From positions 22,501 through 86,500 of the forward strand of contig JAOTOM010002715.1 of NCBI GenBank assembly GCA_034440615.1: a DNA stretch of 64,000 nt. Direction: 5' to 3'. Shown here piece by piece: positions 13,701-25,700 of the stretch; positions within the stretch are counted from its first letter, which is position 1; each line of letters begins with the position of its first letter. The stretch comes from Ashinkailepas kermadecensis. Lineage: Eukaryota; Arthropoda; Thecostraca; Neolepadidae. The translations under genes were made by a program, and so were the position numbers. The notes beneath the pieces are model-generated. The model was not told the DNA's origin. It made no database searches and was given only the letters and a program-made list of their open reading frames with translations.

Positions 13701-16700
13701 CCCGATGAGGCCGGGGACGAGCTGCCCGGGCGGCCGAGTAGGTGTATTGACGGCACGCTAAACTCCCTGGAAAAATTATGCCGTTGAACCGGAACTCGGG
13801 GATCGGGTGGCGGAACCGGGTTCATGCAACAAGCCCTGCCTAGCACAGGATCCTGATGCATAAAGCCACCCCAGCAATAATTGGAACTCAATTTCTTTTT
13901 TAAACAAGCAAGCGAACAAACAAACAAACAAGCGCCAGTAAGAGCCGACATTCATGACGAGGGAGGATACAGCAAGCACAACGCGGAGCTTCCTGTGTTT
14001 CAGCAACTTGGGCGGATTTTCCGTTTTCAATCTGTAAAACAGGCATAGCCTTATCCAATTGATTAGGTAAAGTTAGATGACCAGTGCTCAATATTCAGCC
14101 GAGATCAGCACTCGAGCAATTCAGCCCACGTGCAGAGCAGTCTGCACAGAGGTGCTGAGACTAGGTCGGCACTGACGTCATTGGACAGCTGACGGGAGGG
14201 AGGGGGTGGGTGAGCAGGTTTAGCCTCTGACAGCATTAGTGGGGTGGGAGTGCCGCACTATCCCGTACGGCTCGCGTGAGCGTCCATCGTCAGACGCCCC
14301 TGTCACCTCAGCAGTCTTCTGCCGTCTGCTGGCTGCAAAGATGTAGTGCTGTACTTCGCTGTTCTGCCGGGCAATATTTTAATCGACCGGTGCAGCATTG
14401 CAGATGTATATTCTCCGTGATTCAGTGTTGCCACCCTGTGTGTCGCAGTGTTGCAGCTGTGCTGTGCTGCAGTGTTGTGCTGTCGCAGTGTCGCAATGCC
14501 GTCACGTTTCAGCTATGCAGTGTTGTGATGTTACAGTGTTGCTGTGTTGCAGCTATACAGTGTTGTGATGTTGCAGTGTTGCTGTGTTGCAGCTATACAG
14601 TGTTGTGATGTTGCAGTGTTGCTGTGTTGCAGCTATACAGTGTTGTGATGTTGCAGTGTTGCTGTGTAGCAGCTATGCAGTGTTGTGATGTTGCAGTGTT
14701 GCAACTATGCAGTGTTGTGATGTTGCAGTGCTGCAGTGTTGCAGCTATACAGTGTTGTGATGCTGCAGTGTTGCAGTGTTGCTGTGTTGCAGCACAGCAT
14801 TGCAGCGGATTGAGGCAGTACGAGGGATAAGAAGGGACTAGAGTTGCGTTGTTTGGTGTTCGGTGAACTCGTGGACAGCCGCCTATTGTGGTCCGGTGTC
14901 CGGTAACACAGCGGCTAAGGTAATGCCCGAGCCATGCGTGGCCACTGATGGCAATACTGCATCAGTGGCCGTTGTCGAAAACAAACTGACCACACCAAAA
15001 CGAAGACCAAAAGTAAATTAACTGGCACGAGAAATCAATGACTGGCGCTATAGAAGCACACAACACACAACACAAGCACACCGCACACCACACAAACACA
15101 CCACACACAACACAAAACACAAGCACACCACACACAACACAAGCACACCACACACCACACAACAGAAACACGCAATACAAACACACACAATACAAATGCA
15201 CAACACAAACACACAACACAAACAAACAGCACAAGCACACAACACAAACACACAACACAAACAAACAACACAAGCACACCACACAATGCACACAGGACAG
15301 CATAAACTGTGTCGGTTTCTGCACGTGCAGTTGTTGTATCGGGTAGCAGCACGCGCGGCGACTGCCTCTGCCACCACTCGTCACAGAACTGCCAGCGCTG
15401 CTGCCGTTGGCATGGAGACCTGCAGTTGTTGTATCGGGTAGCAGCACGCGCGGCGACTGCCTCCGCCACCACTCGTCACAGAACTGCCAGCGCTGCTGCC
15501 GTTGGCATGGGGACCTGCAGCGTGGTGCAGATTTAGTGCACGTGGTTTAGATGCATCATAAACGATTGTGGAGGTGCATATAATGGTCGTCTGGCATGCC
15601 TCAGGTATAGACGTCCTCTGGAAAACGTCATGAACCAGGAATAGAGCAATTTAGCTGAGAGTACCGATTAATTAAAAGGCCCTTGTCCACTTCGCAAGAA
15701 CTTGTGCGAGTAATTTGAATATATAAGCAGAGCAGATTAACTTCCTGCCTACATTGTATTATCTATATCGGTTTGATCGGTTCATGCCATTGTATTTGGC
15801 TGTGTACCAACGAGGTTGAAAATTACTGACGGGGCACTCGATCCACGCGTGTGCTACGCGGGATCGAGTGAATAGGGCTAGATAGGTATTGATTGGCAAG
15901 TGTGTAGGTAATTGGTGGATAGTTCCTTTGGAACTTAGGATGTGGTTGGGGTGCTGATTGTCTTTTTGTCCAGGCTTATAGTATCTTCCCTTTGTAGACT
16001 TAACTCAGATGGACCCCTATGGTTCTTATAAAGTCTGAACACATTATGAGGTATGTTTCTGCATACCATGGCGGCATGTGGCTGTATGCCATCACAGTAT
16101 GTGGCTGTATACCATCACAGTACGTGGCTGTATACCATCACAGTACGTGGCTGTATACCAGCGAGGTATGTGGCTGTATACCATCATAGTACGTGGCTGT
16201 ATACCATCACAGTACGTGGCTGTATACCAGCGAGGTATGTGGCTGTATACCATCACAGTACGTGGCTGTATACCATCACAGTACGTGGCTGTATACCATC
16301 ACAGTACGTGGCTGTATATCATCACAGTATGTGGCTGTATACCATCACAGTACGTGGCTGTATACCATCACAGTACGTGGCTGTATACCATCACGGTACG
16401 TGGCTGTATACCATCACAGTACGTGGCTGTATATCATCACAGTATGTGACTGTATACCAGCGCGGTATGTGGCTGTATAACATCACAGTACGTGGCTGTA
16501 TACCATCACAGTATGTTGCTGTATACCATCACAGTATGTGGCTGTATACCATCACAGTACGTGGCTGTATACCATCACAGTATGTGACTGTATACAAGCG
16601 CGGTATGTGGCTGTATACCATCACAGTATGTGACTGTATACCATCACAGTACGTGGCTGTATACCATCACAGTACGTTGCTGTATACCATCACAGTATGT

Positions 16701-19700
16701 GACTGTATACCAGCGCGGTATGTGGCTGTATAACATCACAGTATGTGGCTGTATACCATCACAGTATGTGGCTGTATACCATCACAGTACGTGGCTCTAT
16801 ACCATCACAGTATGTGGCTGTATACCATCACAGTACGTGGCTGTATACCATCATAGTACGTGTCTGTATACCATCACAGTATGTGACTGTATACCATCAC
16901 AGTATGTGACTGTATGCCATCACAGTACGTGGCTGTATACCATCACAGTATGTGGCTGTACGCCATCCCAGTATGTGGATGTATACCATCACAGTATGTG
17001 GATGTATACCATCACAGTACGTGGTTGTATACCATCACAGTACGTGGCTGTATAACATCACAGTACGTGGCTGTATACCATCACAGTATGTGGCTGTATA
17101 CCAGCGCGGTATGTGACTGTATACCATCACAGTATGTGGTTGTATACCATCACAGTACGTGGCTATATGCCATCACAGTATGTGGCTGTATACCATCACA
17201 GTACGTGGCTGTATACCATCACAGTATGTGGCTGTATACCATCACATTATGTGGTTGTATACCATCACAGTATGTGGCTGTATACCATCACAGTACGTGG
17301 CTGTATACCATCACAGTACGTGGCGGTATGCCATCACAGTATGTGGCTGTATACCATCACAGTATGTGACTGTATACCATCACAGTATGTGGCTGTATAC
17401 CATCACAGTATGTGGCTGTATACCATCACAGTATGTGGCTGTATGCCATCACAGTATGTGGCTGTATACCATCACAGTATGTGGCTGTATACCATCACAG
17501 TACGTGGCTGTATACCATCACAGTATGTGGCTGTATACCGTCCCGGTATATGGCTGTATACCATCACAGTACGTGGCTGTATGTGGCCACGTACAGTCAC
17601 ACCCGAACACATCACATTCCCCGCGGGTGATGGCATCAACGGGAAAAAGGCACGTGCTGAGGAAATAGTTACGGCAAGAACTTGCAGCCGGGTTGTCATC
17701 CTTGGCATGCAAGAACGTGTTGTGTGATTTATAAAGAGGTGTCGTGAGCACGCCGTTATGACAGCGAGCCCTGTTTTTCCTCACACGCTTCTTACGCGTG
17801 TAGGTGTTCTTGTGCACGATGAAAGCGAATAGAACTTTCTTGCGTCCGTGTCAATCACTGACGCTGCAGTGTTTGCACAGGTCGAAGACTTTGCATTTCA
17901 CTACAGCTGGTTTACCGAAGAGAGTGGAGGGAGGCTACCTCACTGGACCAGTGGTGGATCTGACTGAGAGTGGAGGGAGGTTACCCCACTGGACCAGTGG
18001 TGGATCTGACTGAGAGTGGAGGGAGGTTATCTCACTGGACCAGTAGGGGGTCTGACTGAGAGTGGAGGGAGGTTACCCCACTGGACCAGTGGGGGTCTGA
18101 CAGAGTGGAGGGAGGTCATCTCACTGGACCAGTGGTGGGTCTCACCGAAACGAGCCCAAGTGACGATTTTCGCACAAGCTTGGAGTGTGCCCCCGAGGGA
18201 CCTCTTCCAACGCTCTGAAATTCTGAGGGATGAAGCATGGCCATCATGCTCCGCCTTCCTGAACCTCATGCTAATGGTAGATACATATTATCATTGCGGT
18301 AGATAAATCGCTATCGACAGATCTCATTGAGCCAAACAATAAAACACGCGCGCCGGAGGGTCTCTCCCACAACCAAAGACCATTGACCTTCAGGGTCAAA
18401 TAAGGTCAAGAACGGTCGACATGCTTCGCCGCCGCGTCGCCGCGCCGACGAAACCTTAGTGACCTTGAACGATAGACGGGCGGCGGGCAAACGGTGGCCG
18501 GGTGGTCGACTTTACACCCCCGCAGTGCATATATTTACCAACTGATGCTTTAAAATGCGTGGACTTCCCTTAACAATTGTCAACACCGTTGTAAGGCTTA
18601 ATTACAATATCCCTGCCCTTTTATGAGGTATCGTCGAAAGACAGGAGAGGTGGGCGGATTCCGCCCCACCCTCCGATGATACGCATGTCAATGTACCACC
18701 CCACCCCACCCAATCCTCCGATGGTACGCATGTTAATGTACTACCCCACCCCACCCCATCCTCCAATGGTGCGCATGTTAAAGCATCCCCACCCCACCTG
18801 CCCCACCCAATAAAAAGCAATAATCATGGTAAATGTTCGACTTGATTGAATGTGACAGAATGCTTCACGCTGAACCGTCACAGTCCGTTTCGTATTTCCC
18901 TCCAGGCGCGTGTGTCGGCACATCACGCCGCTAAACGCACCTTGTTTTGTGTCGACTTCCGGCGCCATTCACGTGGCCTCGCGACCTGGCGTGTGGCGCC
19001 GCTGAAGAGGCCACATCACACACACTGGACACCGCACGGACCGCAGAGGTCACCACCGCTGAGGAGGTCACACACACACTGGACACCGCACGGACCGCAG
19101 GTCCACCGCTGAGGAGGTCACACACACACTGGACACCGCACGGACCCGGTCACCTGGCGTGGCGCCGCTAGGTCACACACACACACTGCCCGCACGGACC
19201 GCAGGTCACCACCGCGAGACGCCACAACACACTCACCGCACGGACCGCGGTCACCACCGCTAAGAGGTCCAACACACACTGGACACCGCACGGACCGCAG
19301 AGGTCACCACCGCTGAAGACGCCACAACACACACACTCGACACCGCACGGACCACAGAGGTCACCACCGCTGAAGAGGTCACAACACACACACTGGACAC
19401 CGCACGGACCGCAGAGGTCACCACCGCTGAAGAGGTCACAACACACACACTCGACACCGCACGGACCGCAGAGGTCACCACCGCTGAAGACGCCACAACA
19501 CACACACACTCGACACCGCACGGACCGCAGAGGTCACCACCGCTGAAGAGACCACAACACACACACACTCGACACCGCACGGACCGCAGAGGTCACCACC
19601 GCTGAAGACGCCACAACACACACACTCGACACCGCACGGACCGCAGAGGTCACCACCGCTGAAGACGCACAACACACACACACTGGACACCGCACGGACC

Positions 19701-22700
19701 GCGGGGTACCACCGCTGAAGAGGTCACAACACACACACTCGACACCGCACGGACCGCAGAGGTCACCACCGCTGAAGAGGCCACAACACACACACTCGAC
19801 ACCGCACGGACCGCAGAGGTCACCACCGCTGAGGAGGCCACAACACACACACTCGACACCGCACGGACCGCAGAGGTCACCACCGCTGAGGAGGTCACAA
19901 CACACACACACTCGACACCGCACGGACCGCATAGGTCACCACCGCCGCGAAACTGCTGGGTCCGCCCCTGCCGCCACCACGTCAACAGATGGTGGTGTCG
20001 CTGCCGCTGATCGTGTCGTAGACTATGTTGACAGGTTGACAGGTTGTGACGTCACTGGTGGTGGTGGCGTCGTCGACTACGTTGACAGGTGGTGGTGCGC
20101 TGCCGCTGATCGTGTCGTAGACTATGTTGACAGGTTGACAGATGGTAGCATTACTGGTTGTAGTAGCGTCGTCGGCTACATTGACTACGTTGACATATTG
20201 ACAGATGGTAACGTCACTGGTGGTGGTGGCGTCGTTGACTACATTGACAGGTTGACAGATGGTGACGTCACTGGCGCTGGTCGTGTCGTCGACTACGTTG
20301 ACTACGTTGACAAGTTGACACGTTGACAGGTTGGCAGATGGTAACGTCCCTGGCTGATCGTGTCGTCGAATGCGTCGATCACGTTGACTGGTTGACAGAT
20401 GGTGACGTCATTGATGGTGGTGTCGCCGACTACGTTGACATGTTGATATGTCCGCAGGTGGTGACGGCAGTAGCGCTGGTGGCGTCGTCGCACGCCTTCT
20501 TTTTGCACCTGTTCGGCCTGGGCAATGGCCACGGGGGCGGCTACGACCACGGGGGCGGCTACGACCACGGAGGCGGCTACGGCTCCGGCTACGGCTACGT
20601 CAGCAGTCACGGCGGCTACGGCGGGAAAGGTGGCCACCACGGCGGAGGTTATGGTGGAAAAGGTGGCCACCACGGCGGAGGTTATGGTGGAAAAGGTGGC
20701 CACCACGGCGGAGGTTATGGTGGAAAAGGTGGCCACCACGGCGGAGGTTATGGCGGGAAAGGTGGCCACCACGGCGGAGGTTATGGCGGGAAAGGTGGCC
20801 ACCACGGCGGAGGATATGGCGGGAAAGGAGGCCATCACGGCGGAATTTTTGGCGGGAAAGGCGGAGTTTTTGGCGGGAAAGGAGGCCATCACGGCGGAGG
20901 ATACGGAGGAAAGGGAGGCCATCACGGTGGCGGAGGTCACTTCAAAGGTCACCACGGAGGTGGTCATGGAGGCTATATTACCGTACACCCGATCAGCCAC
21001 AGCTACGGACCGCCCAGCCCCAGCTACGGACCGCCCAGCTCAAGCTACGGACCGCCCATCCCCAGCTACGGACCGCCCAGCCCCAGCTACGGACCGCCCA
21101 GCCCCAGCTACGGTCCGCCCAGCCCCAGCTACGGACCGCCCAGCTCAAGCTACGGACCGCCCCCGTCAAGCAGCTATGGGGCACCACATGGTAATGGAGG
21201 TGAGAGATGTTGACTGAGGCGTATCGATGGTATTTTGAAGTGCGTGGTTAAGTTGGATTTTGTCGTTATTAACTTGTTTAAATTTGTCCAGAAGAAGTTG
21301 CCTCGATTGACGCACTACGTGCTTCGGCACCAATTTCGCAATAACTGTATGGCTTTACATCCAATATAACAAAAGAGAATGAACGAAGTCGGTTAGCGCC
21401 GCGGCCAACACCGCTGGTGCCGAACACTTTTGCATCTAAAGTTCAGCAACGGCTGCGAGTAGGCTGATGAAATTTGGCTCACCGTTAAACGTCGTACCGC
21501 TTCAGATTGTGTTTAATTTTGGGCTTGATTAGCCGAGGGGTATATCCGTGGAGCGCGACTACTTTCCCCTTTGGAAATGCATGCTCGATGTTCGCTGTCA
21601 CGCCGGCAGGTGGCAGTTGCGCTCCGCCGACAGATGGCAGCAGGGAATTAGTGTCTGGCGTCGAGACCGCCGATAGATGGCAGCAGGGTATTAGTGTCTG
21701 GTGTCGAGACCGCCGACAGATGGCAGCAGGGAATTAGTGTCTGGCGTCGAGACCGCCGATAGATGGCAGCAGGGTATTAGTGTCTGGTGTCGAGACCTGT
21801 CGCGCTGCGCCGGCGGCGAGATCGCTCCTATCACATTCACATGTCCACAGCTAGCCGTGTCCAATACAATAATCTAATGGTGCCTCAGGTAGGTAGTGAA
21901 TAAACAAGCAAACAAACTTTTGATCTGTGAGAAAGGGAGTTTCTCTGCTCTTCTATTCCACAATTGCCAGGTATTTGGCTATGCCGAAATACCGGCATTC
22001 AGCTAGTTTTGTAATCATTTTTTTTTTAAACACCATTGATTGCAAATACAATACCTTCAGTCGCCTTCAGTGTTCAGGCGTAATTAAACTCTAGTGGCAC
22101 CGTAACGATTGCTTGGCCAGCGGAGTGGTCGTGGTCAGTGGCCATGGTCAGTGGCCGTGGTCAGTGGCCGTGGTCGTGGTCAGTGGCCGTGGTCAGTGGT
22201 CGTGGTCAGTGGCCGTGGTCAGTGGTCGTGGTCAGTGGTCGTGGTCAGTGGTCGTGGTCAGTGGTCGTGGTCGTGGTCAGTGGCCATGGTCAGTGGTCGT
22301 GGTCAGTGGTCGTGGTCAGTGGCCGTGGTCAGTGGTCGTGGTCGTGGTCAGTGGCCGTGGTCAGTGGTCGTGGTCAGTGGCCGTGGTCAGTGGTCGTGGT
22401 CGTGGTCAGTGGCCGTGGTCAGTGGTCGTGGTCAGTGGCCGTGGTCAGTGGTCGTGGTCAGTGGCCATGGTCAGTGGCCGTGGTCAGTGGTCGTGGTCAG
22501 TGGCCGTGGTCGTGGTCGTGGTCAGTGGTCGTGGTCGTGGTCAGTGGCCGTGGTCAGTGGTCGTGGTCAGTGGTCAGTGGCCGTGGTCAGTGGTCGTGGT
22601 CAGTGGTCGTGGTCAGTGGTCGTGGTCAGTGGCCATGGTCAGCGGTCGTGGTCAGTGGTCGTGGTCAGTGGCCGTGGTCAGTGGCCGTGGTCAGTGGTCG

Positions 22701-25700
22701 TGGTCGTGGTCAGTGGCCGTGGTCAGTGGTCGTGGTCAGTGGCCGTGGTCAGTGGTCGTGGTCAGTGGCCGTGGTCAGTGGCCGTGGTCAGTGGTCGTGG
22801 TCAGTGGTCGTGGTCAGTGGTCGTGGTCAGTGGCCATGGTCAGTGGCCGTGGTCAGTGGTCGTGGTCAGTGGCCGTGGTCAGTGGTCGTGGTCAGTGGTC
22901 GTGGTCGTGGTCAGTGGCCGTGGTCAGTGGTCGTGGTCAGTGGTCGTGGTCAGTGGCCGTGGTCAGTGGCCGTGGTCAGTGGTCGTGGTCAGTGGTCGTG
23001 GTCAGTGGTCGTGGTCAGTGGCCGTGGTCAGTGGTCGTGGTCGTGGTCAGTGGCCATGGTCAGTGGCCGTGGTCAGTGGCCGTGGTCAGTGGCCGTGGTC
23101 AGTGGTCGTGGTCGTGGTCAGTGGCCGTGGTCAGTGGTCGTGGTCAGTGGTCGTGGTCAGTGGCCGTGGTCAGTGGCCGTGGTCAGTGGTCGTGGTCAGT
23201 GGTCGTGGTCAGTGGCCGTGGTCAGTGGTCGTGGTCAGTGGTCGTGGTCAGTGGCCGTGGTCAGTGGTCGTGGTCAGTGGTCGTGGTCGTGGTCAGTGGC
23301 CGTGGTCAGTGGTCGTGGTCAGTGGCCGTGGTCAGTGGTCGTGGTCAGTGGCCGTGGTCAGTGGCCGTGGTCAGTGGCCGTGGTCAGTGGCCGTGGTCAG
23401 TGGTCGTGGTCAGTGGCCGTGGTCAGTGGTCGTGGTCGTGGTCAGTGGCCATGGTCAGTGGCCGTGGTCAGTGGCCGTGGTCAGTGGCCGTGGTCAGTGG
23501 TCGTGGTCAGTGGCCGTGGTCAGTGGTCGTGGTCAGTGGCCGTGGTCAGTGGTCGTGGTCAGTGGTCGTGGTCAGTGGTCGTGGTCAGTGGTCGTGGTCA
23601 GTGGCCGTGGTCAGTGGCCGTGGTCAGTGGTCGTGGTCAGTGGTCGTGGTCAGTGGCCGTGGTCAGTGGCCGTGGTCAGTGCCGTAGTCAGTGGCCGTGG
23701 TCAGGGCTGTGGTCAGTGGCCGTGGTCAGTGGCCGTGGTCCATGTCTGTGGTCAGTGGCCGTGGTCAGTGGCCGTGGTCAGTGCCGTAGTCAGTGGTCGT
23801 GGTCAGTGGCCGTGGTCAGTGGCCGTGGTCAGTGCCGTAGTCAGTGGCCGTGGTCAGTGGCCGTGGTCAGTGGCCGTGGTCAGTGGCCGTGGTCAGTGGC
23901 CGTGGTCAGTGGCCGTGGTCAGTGGTCATGGTCAGTGGCCTTGTTCTATCCCAGGTTTGGTCCGGATTCCAGAATTCGAGCGGAAACACTTAATTCATTT
24001 ATCATCATTTTACAGGAAGTGGACACGGCGGTGGACACGGCGGTGGACACGGTGGTGGAGGACAGAGCGACGGAGGATACAGCGGTGGAGGACATAGCGA
24101 CGGAGGACACGGCGGTGGAGGACAGAGCGGCGGAGGATACAGCGGTGGAGGACAGAGCGGCGGAGGATACAGCGGTGGAGGACAGAGCGACGGAGGACAC
24201 GGCGGTGGAGGATACAGCGGTGGAGGACAGAGCGGCGGAGGACACGGCGGTGGAGGACAGAGCGGCGGAGGATACAGCGGTGGAGGACAAAGCATCAATG
24301 GACACAGCGCTACAACCAGTATAAGTGGAGGTTACGAGGCGCCACTGCCTCAGGTCATCAGCGGTGAGTCCGACGGTCATCACTATTTAGAGGTGGGCTG
24401 ACGACTGTGATATGTGCTTGGAGGACTGTTAGATGATCCATGCACCAGCTTCAATTTCCATGACCCAGATGACGTCGGGACACTTGCCATCAGCCAGATG
24501 ACGTCAGGACACTTGCCATCAGCCAGATGACGTCAGAGCAATTGTCATCAGCCAGACGACGAGAACAAGCTTTGTCCGAGCGATTTCACATCAATTGTTC
24601 ATAGCGCCAGGTCCCAGCCCTGTCTGAGAAATGCCACAGATGACGTCACTCGCCTGGATGACGTCGCTTGTTTACACCGTCAGGATCGGGATATTCGGCA
24701 CCGGCGCCAGCACCAGTCTCGATTCACAGCATTCCGGCGCCCGACCTGAGTCAGGGCTACAGCGACCCTAGCGGCGGAGCGGTGAGTTAACAGTGAATAT
24801 TCTCAACGCTGATAAACCCAGCCTCAGATACCCTCCGACGGTGGTCAGGATGTAGATATTGGGGGGGGGGGGGGGGGTTCGTTCGCCGAACTTTTGTGTG
24901 AAAATTCTGAGTAGGAAGCGCGTTTGGGTGAATGCTAGTTTCTTGCTTTGTTTCTTCTTTTTGTGCATCCAACCCGTTTGAAAGGCTGTCTTGGTTGCTA
25001 CATAGTCACGGCGTAAACGGTGCCAGCCGGGTACTGAAAGACGTTGCATTTTTTGCTTGAACCAGATATCCAGCCTTTATAATCAGAACAAACGGACAAA
25101 TGACAAACTCACACAGAACCACACCTCCCGCACACCTCGCCTCACACCTCACATCTCACACCTCTGTAAGGTAAACCTCCAGCGATGCAGTAGGACAGGC
25201 CTGCACTGTCACGTGGCTGCCCTGTCCCCATCGATTGATTATCTGGGTTTAATGGCGCGCCAACCACAGGGTAATTTTGCGCCCATCACCCTGTGCCCGT
25301 CAACTGCTGCAGGAGCTGGTGGACCAGTCTCTCGGCCCCGTGACAGAGATCAGCTCGGGCCAGACGTACGTGGTGCCGGCGCCCGTCGAGCAGTCCTACT
25401 CGGGCCCCGCCGTCTCGGCGGGCGTCGTCGACCACGTCGACGGCGGGTCCAACATCATCGACGGCGGCTACGTCGACCAGTCGTACCCGTCGGCTCCGCA
25501 GGTGAGGCGGCCGACCGGAAGGTCGCCGGTTCGCATCCGGCCGCCGTCGAGCTTTTATCGGTGTGTGGGTGACGCGAAATGACTGCACCTGGGTGGACCG
25601 GGTGGACAGCGCTGATGTGATGCATGCACGACTTGACCGGAACTATTTTTGCCAGTCGCGCACGTGCTGTGCTACTAGTTGGTGACACTAACAATGTAAA

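Larger units (their letters stand above)
3813..20457 (+). other. 16.6-kb first intron of the cuticle-like gene
   Basis: Between donor GTCAGT and acceptor TCCGCAG there is no supported gene on either strand. Its contents are the minisatellites and dispersed repeats listed separately. The segments 3840-4550, 4870-5610, 5830-6330, 8620-12080, 13940-14430, 15530-16060, 17590-17915 and 18160-18640 hold nothing I recognise, apart from a CpG-rich block near 8940-9240, an AT-rich block at 9285-9450 and a C-run plus (CA)n at 10674-10713. Confidence 0.6.

Noticed and set aside
16053..17727. Apparent 226- and 204-codon proteins with [12 protein letters not shown] repeats
   Set aside because: A 23-bp repeat read in three frames. 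No splice structure or domain supports coding.
22109..24324. Open frames of over 500 codons rich in GQWPWSV
   Set aside because: They are produced by a stop-free 12-bp tandem repeat open in all three frames. Only the last 309 bases (exon 3) are coding, and those are joined to exon 2 by splicing.
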